In this document: positions 9,732 to 18,100 of the stretch, piece after piece | Layout: every line of letters begins with the position of its first letter | How positions within the stretch are numbered: position 1 is the first letter of the stretch | Assembly (NCBI RefSeq): GCF_028475105.1 | Contig: NZ_CP116936.1 | Coordinates: 3,595,501-3,659,500 of the forward strand | Length of the DNA: 64,000 bases | Direction: 5' to 3' | DNA from: Micromonospora sp. LH3U1 | GTDB lineage: Bacteria; Actinomycetota; Actinomycetes; Mycobacteriales; Micromonosporaceae | Position numbers and translations under genes: made by a program | Notes under the pieces: generated by a model | What the model was told of the DNA's origin: nothing | The model's database searches: none | The model's input: only the letters and a program-made list of their open reading frames with translations

Positions 9732-9895
9732 CGGACGCCCGTCGAGCCCGCGCGCCGCCGCGCACCCCGCCGGAGCGTGCGGCTGGCCGGGGAACGGGTG
9801 GGCCAGGCAGGTCGGGGGAGTGGCGGCGTCGTCAGTCACGGTCGGGCAGCCTAGCCGATCGGCCGCCTCTGATCTGCCGGGTGCGGGATGCGTGC

Positions 9896-11287
9896 TCAGA
9901 GCACCCGGGGTGGCGTGTTGCCTGCCGCGACGATGGCACGTCGGATCGGCACAGCGGCGAGGAGCAGGAAACCGACCACGAAGAAGATCAGCAGTGAGAC
10001 CAGGCCCACCCGGTAGGAGGAGGTGAGCTGGAACACCAGGCCGAAGGCGAGCGGGCCCAACCAGCTGGTGCCCTTGTCGCTGATCTCGTAGAAGCCGTAG
10101 TACTCGCCTTCCTTCCCGGCCGGGATGAGCTGGCTGAACAGCGACCGGCTCAGGGCCTGGCTGCCGCCGAGGACCAGGCCGATGGCCGCGCCGAGGACCA
10201 TGAACGGCACCGGGGCCTCGGCGGGCAGCCGGAACGCGGCGATGATCACGCCGGTCCAGAGCACCAGGCTGAGCAGAACGGTCTTCCAGGCGCCGATGCG
10301 CTTGGCCAGCGCGCCCAGGCTCAACGCGCCGCCGAAGGCGAGGAACTGCACCAGCAGGATGGTGACGATCAGGGTGCTCTGCTCCAGGCGCAGTTCCTCG
10401 GTGCCGTACTGGCTGGCCAGGGTGATGACGGTCTGGATGCCGTCGTTGTAGACCAGGAAGGCGAGCAGGAAGTACAGCGTCAGCGGGTACGCCTTGATCT
10501 CCCGCATGGTGCGGCCGAGTTGGCGGAACCCGTCGGTGAGCACGTTGCCTCCGCCGGCCAGGGCCGCGACGCTGGGGCGCTCGCGCAACCAGCGCAGCGG
10601 CACCAGCGTGAACGCCGCCCACCACACTCCGGCGGACACGATCGACCAGCGGGCCAGGTCCAGGGTGCGTTGCGGGTTGTCACCCTCGTCGAGCAGGGTG
10701 ATCACGACGAGGTTGAGCGCCAGCAGCAGACCACCGCCGAGGTAGCCCAGCGCCCAGCCGCGGCTGGAGATGCCGTCGCGTTCGTCGGGGCCGCCGAGCT
10801 GCGGCAGGAACGAGTTGTAGACCACGATCGCGGCGCCGAAGGAGATGTTGGCGATCAGGAAGAGCGCCCCGCCGAGCAGGTAGCGGTCGCCGGTGACGAA
10901 GGCCATCGCGATGGTGGCGCCGGCACCGGTGAACGCGGCGCCGCCGAGCAGCCGCTTCTTGTGCGCCGACCGGTCGGCGATCGCCCCGATGACCGGCAGC
11001 ACGAACACGGTGAGGAAAACCGACAGTGAAATCAGGTACGGGTAGTAGGACCCGGCCGCGACCTTGATGCCCAGCGGGTACACGAACCCGTCGCAGGTGT
11101 CCGCGCCCAGCTCGCAGCCGGCGTTCAGCTCGGCGACGGTGGTGAGGAACGGGCCGAGGAACACCGTGATGACGGTGGTCTGGAACGCGGAGTTGGCCCA
11201 GTCGTAGATGTACCAGCCGCTGCGCTCGCGGCGAGTGCTCGCCGGAGGCGGGGTGTCGTCCACCGTGGGGGTGACGGTCTCGGCCAT
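9896..11287 (-). CDS. MFS transporter, UMF1 (Atg22-like) family
   Basis: A 463-residue protein with about 12 membrane segments. The N-terminal signature SGWYIYDWANSAFQTTVITVF and the later GWALGYLGGGLLLALN and KEGEYYGFYEISDKGTSWLGP are typical of the UMF1 family, related to the yeast vacuolar effluxer Atg22. The bacterial substrates are not established. ATG 11287 is supported by AAGGAC upstream. The stop of this gene and the start of tdk are about 60 bp apart. The GlpQ-type gene upstream ends 17 bp before this start, so the two probably form an operon; this would suggest use of a lipid-head-group breakdown product, but that is speculation. Confidence 0.85.
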   Translation of the reverse strand: MAETVTPTVDDTPPPASTRRERSGWYIYDWANSAFQTTVITVFLGPFLTTVAELNAGCELGADTCDGFVYPLGIKVAAGSYYPYLISLSVFLTVFVLPVIGAIADRSAHKKRLLGGAAFTGAGATIAMAFVTGDRYLLGGALFLIANISFGAAIVVYNSFLPQLGGPDERDGISSRGWALGYLGGGLLLALNLVVITLLDEGDNPQRTLDLARWSIVSAGVWWAAFTLVPLRWLRERPSVAALAGGGNVLTDGFRQLGRTMREIKAYPLTLYFLLAFLVYNDGIQTVITLASQYGTEELRLEQSTLIVTILLVQFLAFGGALSLGALAKRIGAWKTVLLSLVLWTGVIIAAFRLPAEAPVPFMVLGAAIGLVLGGSQALSRSLFSQLIPAGKEGEYYGFYEISDKGTSWLGPLAFGLVFQLTSSYRVGLVSLLIFFVVGFLLLAAVPIRRAIVAAGNTPPRVL

Positions 11288-11304
11288 CGGGGGTCCTTCG
11301 ATGG

Positions 11305-12072
11305 TCAGGCGGCCCAGTGGCCGCGGCTGCGGTAGACGTCGCGCAGCACGCCGACGTGATCGGTCATGATGCCATCCACACCACGATCCAGTAAGTCGTG
11401 CATCTGGTCCGGTCCGTCGATCGTCCAGACGTGCACCTGCAAGCCGATCCAGTGGCAGTAGGCGAGGAATCGGCGGTCCACCACCGGCACCCGCCCGTAG
11501 TGCGGCGGCACCTGCGCGGCGACCACCGACGGGGGCAGCCGCAGGGGGCGCCCGTGCAGGGAGGCGAGCCGTAGCCGGGCGACGCCGCGCATGCCGAGGC
11601 TGGTGGCGACCCTCCCCTCGGTGAGCGCCCGCAGTCGGGTCAGTCGGGCGTCGCTGAACGAGGCGAGCAGCACCCGGTCGGCGGCGCCGGCCCGGGTCAC
11701 CGTCGCGACCGTCGGCTCGACGCCGCCGTCGGCCTTCACGTCGATGTTGAAGCGGACCTGCGGCCAGGCGCCCAGCACCTCGTCGAGCCGGGGTACGACG
11801 GCGGCGCCGCCGACGCGTACCGAGGCGAGGTCGGCCCAGCTCAGGTCGGCGATGCGCCCCGTCGCACCGGTGAGCCGGGCCAGCGTCGGGTCGTGGAAGA
11901 TCACCGCCACGCCGTCCGCGGTGGCGTGCACGTCGGTCTCCACGTACCGGTAGCCCAGCCCGATGGCCCGGGCGAACGCCTCGGTGGTGTTCTCGTCGCC
12001 CTCGGCCGCGCCGCCACGGTGGGCGAACGCCAGCGGCGCGGGCGCGTCGAGGAAGCCGGGTCGGGTCAGCAC
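11305..12072 (-). CDS. Glycerophosphodiester phosphodiesterase
   Basis: A 255-residue enzyme of the GDPD TIM-barrel family, which hydrolyses glycerophosphodiesters to glycerol 3-phosphate and an alcohol. The key N-terminal motifs are visible: FAHRGG (catalytic His), ENTTEAF (metal Glu), VETDVHATADG (metal Glu/Asp) and FHDPTLARLT (second catalytic His). The C-terminal HVWTID and DGIMTDHVGVL match the family end. It has no signal peptide, so it is cytoplasmic, like UgpQ. It is 17 bp upstream of the UMF1 transporter and probably co-transcribed. Confidence 0.9.
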   Translation of the reverse strand: MLTRPGFLDAPAPLAFAHRGGAAEGDENTTEAFARAIGLGYRYVETDVHATADGVAVIFHDPTLARLTGATGRIADLSWADLASVRVGGAAVVPRLDEVLGAWPQVRFNIDVKADGGVEPTVATVTRAGAADRVLLASFSDARLTRLRALTEGRVATSLGMRGVARLRLASLHGRPLRLPPSVVAAQVPPHYGRVPVVDRRFLAYCHWIGLQVHVWTIDGPDQMHDLLDRGVDGIMTDHVGVLRDVYRSRGHWAA

Positions 12073-12142
12073 GCGACGCAGTATGCCCGCCGCCGGTGGA
12101 TCGCGGGTGACCTCCCGGCGACATTCGTCGACCGGCGGTGGG

Positions 12143-12727
12143 TCAGCCCGCGGGGCGGTGGATCAGTTGGAGGCTGCGGCGGATCCGGTCGCGAAAATCG
12201 TCCCTGGTGGCCGAGGTCGACTTCCAGGTCAGTGCGGCGGAGAAGAGGAGGTCCATCACGTCGTCCGCGGTCAACTCAGCGTCGAGCAGGCCGGGTGGGG
12301 CGAAATCGGCGATATAGGCGCTCAGTGTCGCCCGGGCCCGCTCCTGGTAGTCGTGGAACATCGAGCCCAGCCGGGGCTCGCTGTTCTCCAGGAGTTCGTT
12401 GAGGTCGCGGGCCACCTGGGTGTCGATGTACGGGCCCATCAGCGCATCCAGCCCCGCCACGATGCGCTCGTCGAAGCTCAGCGACTGGTCGACGAGGCGC
12501 GCCTCCATGGCTCGCTGGGCGCGCTCCAGGACGCCCTGCATGGTGGCGCGGTACAACTGCTCCTTGTTGGGGAACATCAGGTACAGGCCCGGTCGGGAGA
12601 TGCCGGCCGCCTTGGCGACCGCCTCGACCGACGTCTTCTGGAAGCCGAAGCGCCCGAACACCCCGACCGCCGCCGTGAGGACGGCGGTGCGCTTCGGGTC
12701 CTGGGTATCCATCTCCACAGTGCTCAC
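12143..12727 (-). CDS. TetR/AcrR-family transcriptional regulator
   Basis: A 194-residue repressor-type protein. The N-terminal helix-turn-helix is clear: AVLTAAVGVFGRFGFQKTSV then AVAKAAGISRPGLYLMFPNKEQL (residues about 16-60). The C-terminal ligand domain has no recognisable specificity. The GTG at 12727 is the longest start; the internal ATG at 12712 is an alternative. The gene lies 66 bp downstream of the acyltransferase on the same strand, and that gap carries AACGGTCGTT, a short dyad that could be its own operator. Confidence 0.85.
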   Translation of the reverse strand: MSTVEMDTQDPKRTAVLTAAVGVFGRFGFQKTSVEAVAKAAGISRPGLYLMFPNKEQLYRATMQGVLERAQRAMEARLVDQSLSFDERIVAGLDALMGPYIDTQVARDLNELLENSEPRLGSMFHDYQERARATLSAYIADFAPPGLLDAELTADDVMDLLFSAALTWKSTSATRDDFRDRIRRSLQLIHRPAG

Positions 12728-12751
12728 ACTGGACAGAGTAGACGATCTTAC

Positions 12752-12761
12752 AACGGTCGTT
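12752..12761. promoter_or_regulatory. Possible TetR operator dyad
   Basis: AACG-GT-CGTT is a 4+4 dyad with a 2-base centre in an unusually AT-rich part of the 66-bp gap upstream of the TetR gene. The arms are short, so chance is possible. Autoregulation by a TetR protein is common; no other copy was noticed in the window. Confidence 0.3.
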
Positions 12762-12793
12762 TAATCTGTCGGTCGAGGGTGTGGCGACGACGA

Positions 12794-13567
12794 TCAGCCC
12801 GAGTTGCGGCGGTGGGCGCGGCTGAGGTCCGTCGGGCGACCGGGGTCGACGTGCCGGGGCAGGTCGGGTTCGTCGGGGCGCAACGGGGCGAGGGTGTCGG
12901 TGAGCGCGTCGATGATCCGGCCGGTGGCCCGGCGGGCGGCGCCGGGGTTGCCGGCCGCCGTCTCGCCCAGGTCGACGGGCGCGCCGAAGTGCACCCGGAT
13001 CACCGGACGGCGCCACAGCGAGCGGGCGATGCCCCGCAGCATTCCCCGGGGCGCCTGGTAGGGCAGCACCTCGTGGGAGCCCCACTGGGCGACCGGGATG
13101 ACCGGGGCGCCGCAGGCCAGGGCGAGTCGGGCCGCGCCGGTCTTGCCGCGTTCGGGCCACATGCCGGGGTCCAGGCCGATGCGTCCCTCCGGGTAGATGA
13201 GGATCACCGACCCACGGGCGACGGCGGTGGCGGCGTCGTCGAGGGCCCGATGCACGGCGCTGGTGCCCCGGTCGACACGGATGTGCCCGGCGTGGCGCAT
13301 GGCGGCACCGAGCACCGGGGCCCGGAAGAGTCCGGCGGTCGCCATGATCCGCGGGGCGATGCCGCGGGTCTGGCAGGCGGCGGCCAGCACCAACGGGTCG
13401 AACGGGCTGATGTGGTTGGCGGCCAGCACCAGCGGGCCGCGGCGCAGGTGCGCCGGCACGTCGCCGGTGACTTCGAGGCGGGCGAGCAGGCCGACCAGCG
13501 CCCGGGCCAGCAGTTGAGCGGCGCGCCAGATCAGCGGCGGCTGCCAGGTGGAGTGCACGGTGTCCAT
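12794..13567 (-). CDS. 1-acyl-sn-glycerol-3-phosphate acyltransferase family protein
   Basis: A 257-residue PlsC-type acyltransferase that would transfer an acyl chain to lysophosphatidate in phospholipid synthesis. The catalytic NHxxxxD motif is present as NHISPFD, the substrate block as YPEGRIG, and the third block as PVIPVAQWGSHEVLP. There is no strong transmembrane helix apart from a hydrophobic N-terminal stretch, consistent with peripheral membrane attachment. The C-terminal tail is Arg/Pro-rich. It reads in the same direction as the TetR gene just downstream. Confidence 0.87.
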   Translation of the reverse strand: MDTVHSTWQPPLIWRAAQLLARALVGLLARLEVTGDVPAHLRRGPLVLAANHISPFDPLVLAAACQTRGIAPRIMATAGLFRAPVLGAAMRHAGHIRVDRGTSAVHRALDDAATAVARGSVILIYPEGRIGLDPGMWPERGKTGAARLALACGAPVIPVAQWGSHEVLPYQAPRGMLRGIARSLWRRPVIRVHFGAPVDLGETAAGNPGAARRATGRIIDALTDTLAPLRPDEPDLPRHVDPGRPTDLSRAHRRNSG

Positions 13568-13695
13568 CAGCGCGACATCGTCGCACGCGACGGCGTGCTC
13601 GCGAGGGCGGGTCGGCCGGTTGCCCGGGTGATCAGGGTCATTGGTCCCGGGTCGGTTCGGGCCGCCCGGCCCTGCCCATTCCTCTACGACGAGCA

Positions 13696-13720
13696 GTAGT
13701 ATTTACTACGTCTCGTAGTA
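13696..13720. promoter_or_regulatory. Nested dyads in the cydA promoter (candidate repressor site)
   Basis: Two perfect inverted repeats overlap: GTAGTA-TT-TACTAC (13696-13709) and TACTACG-TCT-CGTAGTA (13704-13720), so three alternating half-sites of the type (C)GTAGTA are present. TAGTAT at 13697-13702 fits a -10 box and lies inside the array, so a bound protein would block transcription of cydAB. The half-site resembles dyads bound by BlaI/MecI-type repressors; that link is inference. Confidence 0.6.
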
Positions 13721-13741
13721 CGGATGGCTGGGGGTTTTCTG

Positions 13742-15157
13742 GTGGATGCGTTGGACGTTGCCCGCTGGCAGTTCGGTGTCACCACCGTCTACCACTTTCT
13801 CTTCGTTCCGCTGACCATCGGCCTGTCCGTGCTGGTGGCCATCCTGCAGACGTTGTGGCACCGCACCGGCAACGAGAAATACCTCAAGCTCACCAAGTTC
13901 TACGGCAAGCTGTTCCTGATCAACTTCGCCATGGGCGTGGTCACCGGCATCGTGCAGGAGTTCCAGTTCGGCATGAACTGGAGCGACTACTCCCGCTTCG
14001 TCGGTGACATCTTCGGCGCCCCCCTCGCCATCGAGGCGCTGGTCGCGTTCTTCCTCGAATCCACCTTCATCGGCCTGTGGATCTTCGGCTGGGACCGGCT
14101 GCCCAAGCGGGCGCACCTGGCCAGCATCTGGGCCGCCGCGATCGGCACCAACCTCAGCGCGTACTTCATCCTCGCGGCGAACTCGTTCATGCAGAACCCG
14201 GTCGGCTTCCGGATCAACCCGGACAGCGGGCGTGCCGAGCTGACCGACTTCCCGGCCGTGTTGACCAACAAGGTCGCCCTGATCACCTTCCCGCACACAC
14301 TGGCCGGGTCGTTCCTGGTCGCCGGGGCGCTGGTCGTCGCCGTCGGCCTGTGGCACGTGATCCGCAACCGCGACTCCGCCGACACCGGCGCCTACCGCTT
14401 CGCCACGAAGTTCGGCTCCTGGGTGGTCCTGGTCGCCTCCGCCGCCGTCGTGTTCACCGGCGACATCCAAGGCAAGATCATGACGGACGTGCAGCCGATG
14501 AAGATGGCCGCCGCCGAGGGTCTCTACACCACCGAGAGCCCCGCCTCCTTCTCCGTACTCACCATCGGCAGCCTCGACGGCAGTCGCGAGGTGTTCGCCC
14601 TCAAGATCCCGTACCTGCTGTCGTACCTGGGCACCGGCGACCCGAACGGCACCGTGCACGGCATCAACGACCTGCAGGCCCAGTACGCCAGCCAGTACGG
14701 CGCGGGCAGCTACACCCCGATCATCCCGGTCACCTACTGGAGCTTCCGCTTCATGATCGCCTTCGGGTTGGCCGCCGCCGCGATTGCCCTGCTGGTGCTC
14801 TGGAGCCAGCGCAAGGGTCGCACCCCGAGCAGCAAGTGGCTGCTGCGCGCCGGGCTGGCCATGCCGGTGCTGCCGTTGCTGGCCAACTCGTTCGGCTGGA
14901 TCTTCACCGAGATGGGCCGCCAGCCGTGGATCGTCTTCGGCGAGATGCTCACCCGCAACGGCGTGTCCCGCAGCGTCTCGCTGACCGAGGTGCTCACCTC
15001 GTTCACCGCCTTCACGCTGATCTACGCCGTCCTCGCCGTGATCGAGGTGAAGCTGCTGCTGCGCTACGCCAAGGCCGGTGTGCCGGACGTCAGCGAAGAG
15101 CACCCCATCGACGACACCCACGACGACGCCGAGCGTCCGCTCGCCTTCGCCTACTGA
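13742..15157 (+). CDS. cydA: Cytochrome bd ubiquinol oxidase subunit I
   Basis: A 471-residue membrane subunit that oxidises menaquinol or ubiquinol and carries hemes b558, b595 and d. The ligand for heme b595/d (His near residue 18 in VYHFLFVPLTIG), the heme b558 ligands (His in FPHTLAGSFL and Met in FTEMGRQPW) and the GRQPW quinol-site motif are all visible. The Q loop is short, as in actinobacterial enzymes. I chose GTG 13742, which begins DALDVARWQFG as in homologues and has GGGGG 8 bases upstream; ATG 13724 would put the dyad array almost on the start codon and has no ribosome site. It is followed 14 bp later by cydB. Confidence 0.94.
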   Translation: MDALDVARWQFGVTTVYHFLFVPLTIGLSVLVAILQTLWHRTGNEKYLKLTKFYGKLFLINFAMGVVTGIVQEFQFGMNWSDYSRFVGDIFGAPLAIEALVAFFLESTFIGLWIFGWDRLPKRAHLASIWAAAIGTNLSAYFILAANSFMQNPVGFRINPDSGRAELTDFPAVLTNKVALITFPHTLAGSFLVAGALVVAVGLWHVIRNRDSADTGAYRFATKFGSWVVLVASAAVVFTGDIQGKIMTDVQPMKMAAAEGLYTTESPASFSVLTIGSLDGSREVFALKIPYLLSYLGTGDPNGTVHGINDLQAQYASQYGAGSYTPIIPVTYWSFRFMIAFGLAAAAIALLVLWSQRKGRTPSSKWLLRAGLAMPVLPLLANSFGWIFTEMGRQPWIVFGEMLTRNGVSRSVSLTEVLTSFTAFTLIYAVLAVIEVKLLLRYAKAGVPDVSEEHPIDDTHDDAERPLAFAY

Positions 15158-15171
15158 TCCCGGAGCCCATC

Positions 15172-16170
15172 GTGGAACTGACCACCATCTGGTTTCTCCT
15201 CGTCGCCGTGCTGTTCACCGGGTACTTCATCCTGGAGGGCTTCGACTTCGGCGTCGGCATGCTGCTGCCCGTGCTCGGCCGCGACGACCGGGAACGCCGC
15301 GTCCTGATCAACACCATCGGCCCGGTCTGGGACGGCAACGAGGTGTGGCTGATCACCGCCGGCGGGGCCATGTTCGCCGCCTTCCCCGAGTGGTACGCCA
15401 CCCTCTTCTCCGGCTTCTACCTGCCGCTGCTGCTGATCCTGCTGGCCCTGATCGCCCGGGGGGTGGCCTTCGAATACCGGCACAAGCGCCCCGAGGCGTC
15501 CTGGAAGCGCCGCTGGGACGCCGCCATCGTGGTGGGCTCGCTGCTGCCGGCGATCCTGTGGGGCGTCGCCTTCGCCAACATCCTGCGCGGTGTGCCGTTG
15601 GACGCCGAGCACGAGTACGTCGGCGGCCTGCTCAACCTGCTCAACCCGTACGCCCTGCTGGGCGGCGCGACCACCCTCGCGCTGTTCCTCACCCACGGCG
15701 CGGTGTTCCTCGCCCTGAAGACCACCGGTGACATCCGCGTCCGTGCGGGCGCCCTCGCGGTGCGCCTGGGTGTCGGCGCCGCCGTGCTCGCGGTCGGGTT
15801 CCTCACCTGGACGTTGAGCATCCGCTCCAGCCCGGCCGCCGTCGTGCTCGCCGTCGGCGCGGCCCTCGCCCTGCTCGGTGGTCTCGCCGCCGCCAAGGTA
15901 CGCCGGGAGGGCTGGGCGTTCACCGGCACCGCCGTGGCGATCGGCCTGGCCGTGGCGACCCTGTTCGCGGCGCTGTTCCCGAACGTGATGCCCTCCACCC
16001 TGGACGCCGCCGGCACGTTGACCACCACCAACGCGGCCTCCACCCCCTACACCCTGAAGATCATGACCTGGGTGGCGGTGATCTTCACCCCGATCGTGCT
16101 GGCCTACCAGGGCTGGACGTACTGGGTGTTCCGCAAGCGCATCGGCGTGGCCAACATCCCGCAGCACTGA
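15172..16170 (+). CDS. cydB: Cytochrome bd ubiquinol oxidase subunit II
   Basis: A 332-residue membrane protein with about eight or nine helices. The N-terminal LEGFDFGVGMLLP and the block GPVWDGNEVWLITAGGAMFA are family signatures. It pairs with CydA to form the oxygen-scavenging terminal oxidase used at low oxygen or under respiratory stress. Start GTG 15172 has GGAG upstream. No cydD or cydC (heme/thiol exporter) genes follow; the next gene is an unrelated acetyltransferase, so those functions must lie elsewhere or be absent. Confidence 0.94.
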   Translation: MELTTIWFLLVAVLFTGYFILEGFDFGVGMLLPVLGRDDRERRVLINTIGPVWDGNEVWLITAGGAMFAAFPEWYATLFSGFYLPLLLILLALIARGVAFEYRHKRPEASWKRRWDAAIVVGSLLPAILWGVAFANILRGVPLDAEHEYVGGLLNLLNPYALLGGATTLALFLTHGAVFLALKTTGDIRVRAGALAVRLGVGAAVLAVGFLTWTLSIRSSPAAVVLAVGAALALLGGLAAAKVRREGWAFTGTAVAIGLAVATLFAALFPNVMPSTLDAAGTLTTTNAASTPYTLKIMTWVAVIFTPIVLAYQGWTYWVFRKRIGVANIPQH

Positions 16171-16200
16171 GCGACGGTCGTCACCGCCACCGCCACCGCC

Positions 16201-16283
16201 ACCGCGCCGATCTTGCAGTTTCGGTCGCCGAAATGCATGTAATGCCTCTTATGGTGAGGCAGGAGGTGCAAGATCGGCGCGGT
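16201..16283. repeat. Long-armed inverted repeat with inner hairpins, downstream of cydB
   Basis: The 17-base arm at 16201-16217 (ACCGCGCCGATCTTGCA) is matched perfectly in inverted orientation by 16267-16283. The 49-base loop itself folds: TTTCGG-TCG-CCGAAA at 16219-16233, and GCCTC..GAGGC further on. It could terminate cydAB transcription, but the size and the internal structure fit a small dispersed palindromic element better. The same GATCTTGCA string occurs alone near 48725. It lies 30 bp after the cydB stop. Confidence 0.7.
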
Positions 16284-16315
16284 GTAAATCGGCGGTCGGC
16301 GCGGGGCGGTGCGGC

Positions 16316-16321
16316 TACGGT
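16316..16321 (+). promoter_or_regulatory. Candidate -10 box of a leaderless promoter
   Basis: TACGGT ends 6 bases before ATG 16328. With a start of transcription about 7 bases after the box, the message would begin at the ATG. The same spacing is seen at 18095-18100 and 63977-63982. It supports ATG 16328 over GTG 16322. Confidence 0.45.
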
Positions 16322-16327
16322 GTGCCG

Positions 16328-17521
16328 ATGCCCGCCACCGCGCACGTTCGCGAACTCACCGCCGACGACCTCGACGCCGCCTGGGAGCTGGGCCGGTTCG
16401 CGTTCGGCTCCGACCCGCAGCGCCCCGCGAACGCGTCCGCCGTGGTGCCCGGCCTGACCCGTTACGGCGCGTTCGACGACGCCGGTCGGCTCGTCGGCAA
16501 GGCCGTCGACCTGCATCACGACCAGTGGTGGTCCGGGCGGGCGGTGCCGGCCGCCGACGTGGCCGGGGTGGCGGTCGCCCCCGAGGCCCGTGGCCGGGGC
16601 GTGGCCCGTGCCATGCTCACCGCCCTGCTGGCCGGCGCCCGCGACCGTGGGGCAGCGATCAGCGCGCTCTACCCGACCGTCGCGGCCCCCTACCGGGCCT
16701 GCGGTTGGGAGGCCGCCGGTGTGCTGCGGACCGTCGATCTGGCCACCGCCTCGCTGCCCCGGCACCGGCCCGCCTCGCATCTGGCCGTCCGTGCCGGCAC
16801 CCCAGCCGATCTGTCCGCCGTCGCCGACCTGTACGAGCGGGTCACCCGACACCGAAACGGGATGCTGACCCGCCGGGGCGAGCTGTTCGACTTCTTCGCC
16901 GCCGATGGCGGCCTGCCCGGCGACGGGCTCACCCTCGTCGAGGACGACGGCAACCTGGTCGGCTACGCCACCTGGCAGCGGGGTCGCGGCTACGGTGCCG
17001 ACTCCGTGCTCACCGTCGACGAGGCCCTGGCCGTCACCGCTGAGGCCGCCCGGGAACTCGTGGGGGTGCTCGGCAGTTGGGCCAGCGTCGCACCGACCCT
17101 GCGGCTGTGCCCCCTCGACGGCGACGCCGTCAGCCCTCACCTGCCATTGGAGTCGGCCCGCGACCACGAGCGGGACCTGTGGATGCACCGACCGGTCGAC
17201 GTCGCCCGCGCGGTGAGCGCGCGGGGTTGGCCGGCCCACGCCCGGGGCGCCGTCGACTTCGCCCTCGCCGACCCGCTCGCCGAGTGGAACACCGGCACCT
17301 GGCGGTTGAGCGTCGCCGACGGCGCCGCCGAGCTGACCCGGATCAGCGGTGAGGCGGACCTGCGGCTGGACGTACGCGGCTTCGCCCTGCTCTACGCCGG
17401 AGCCGCGCACGCCCGCTCGGTCGCGCAGGCCGGGCTGCTGCACCACGGCGCCGGTGTCGACCCGGCCGCTCTCGACCTGCTGGTCGCCGGCGGGCCGGCG
17501 CAGCTGCTCGACTACTTCTGA
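16328..17521 (+). CDS. Eis-like GNAT N-acetyltransferase with SCP2-like C-terminal domain
   Basis: A 397-residue protein with the Eis (enhanced intracellular survival) architecture: an N-terminal GNAT domain with the acetyl-CoA loop VAVAPEARGRGVARAML, a second degenerate GNAT fold, and an SCP2-like C-terminal domain. The chain ends in ...DYF; in mycobacterial Eis the C-terminal carboxylate takes part in catalysis, which fits this end. Eis proteins acetylate amines of aminoglycosides and other substrates; the substrate here is not known. There is no ribosome site, and a -10-like box sits 6 bases before the ATG, which suggests a leaderless message. Confidence 0.83.
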   Translation: MPATAHVRELTADDLDAAWELGRFAFGSDPQRPANASAVVPGLTRYGAFDDAGRLVGKAVDLHHDQWWSGRAVPAADVAGVAVAPEARGRGVARAMLTALLAGARDRGAAISALYPTVAAPYRACGWEAAGVLRTVDLATASLPRHRPASHLAVRAGTPADLSAVADLYERVTRHRNGMLTRRGELFDFFAADGGLPGDGLTLVEDDGNLVGYATWQRGRGYGADSVLTVDEALAVTAEAARELVGVLGSWASVAPTLRLCPLDGDAVSPHLPLESARDHERDLWMHRPVDVARAVSARGWPAHARGAVDFALADPLAEWNTGTWRLSVADGAAELTRISGEADLRLDVRGFALLYAGAAHARSVAQAGLLHHGAGVDPAALDLLVAGGPAQLLDYF

Positions 17522-17563
17522 CCGGTCGGGCCTCGCGGTAACGCTGTCGAGGGTGGTGTCCGG

Positions 17564-18010
17564 TCAGGCTGGGATCGCCGCCAGCTCAGCGTTCGCGCGC
17601 TGGGTGATCAGGGTGAGCACCCGGGCGGCGGCGCTCGCCTGCTCGGTCGGGATGTCCCCGTACAGCCGGGCGGTGATGTCCGTGACGGCGGCGGAGACGC
17701 GGCGCTGGGTGGCGTGACCGGCGTCGGTGAGCCGTACCTGCGGCTCGGGAGCGCGGTCGTCGACGTGCGCGAGGTCGGTATCGACGAGGTGGGCGAGCAC
17801 GTCGCGCACCGCCTGCTCGTCGACCTTGAGGGTGCTGGTGATCCGGTGGACGAGCCGGGCCCGGTCGACGGCGCCGTCGGCGAGGACGTTGAGCGCGAGC
17901 ACCTGCCCGAAGCTGAGCCCGAGCGGGGCGACGGCACGTTCGAGCAGTGCCCGGGTGGCGTAGTGGGCCTGGCCGATGACCTGGCCGTTGAGGGCGGGGA
18001 CGGTGGACAT
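17564..18010 (-). CDS. MarR-type winged-helix regulator
   Basis: A 148-residue small regulator. The central winged helix is readable (ARLVHRITSTLKVDEQAVRDVLAHLVDTDLAHVDD) with the wing formed by APEPQVRLTDAGHATQRRV. The start ATG 18010 has AAGGAGG at good spacing. It is divergent from another MarR gene, and the 96-bp gap carries an array of GTTGGC/GCCAAC half-sites. The pair may repress each other or sense the same ligand; neither ligand is known. Confidence 0.8.
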   Translation of the reverse strand: MSTVPALNGQVIGQAHYATRALLERAVAPLGLSFGQVLALNVLADGAVDRARLVHRITSTLKVDEQAVRDVLAHLVDTDLAHVDDRAPEPQVRLTDAGHATQRRVSAAVTDITARLYGDIPTEQASAAARVLTLITQRANAELAAIPA

Positions 18011-18024
18011 GACGCCTCCTTCGA

Positions 18025-18058
18025 AACGTTGGCCACGCCAACGTTGGAGCCGCCAACG
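18025..18058. promoter_or_regulatory. Operator array between divergent MarR genes
   Basis: A perfect dyad with arms AACGTTGGC (18025-18033) and GCCAACGTT (18037-18045) is followed by a second dyad that reuses CGTTGG (18041-18046) and pairs it with CCAACG (18052-18057). A further CGCCAACG lies closer to the + gene at about 18079-18086. MarR dimers bind dyads of this size, so this is very probably the shared control site of both genes. Confidence 0.72.
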
Positions 18059-18094
18059 TAACACCTGATCGTGGGTCGCGCCAACGATTACTGG

Positions 18095-18100
18095 TAGGCT
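18095..18100 (+). promoter_or_regulatory. Candidate -10 box of a leaderless promoter
   Basis: TAGGCT ends 6 bases before ATG 18107 and no ribosome site precedes that ATG. This is the layout of a leaderless actinobacterial message. The box lies about 10 bases from the last GCCAACG half-site, so a bound MarR protein would occlude it. Confidence 0.5.

Noticed and set aside
13706..15121. Minus-strand open frame of 471 codons opposite cydA
   Set aside because: It is an Asp/Gly/Gln-rich shadow of cydA with no motif or start signal.
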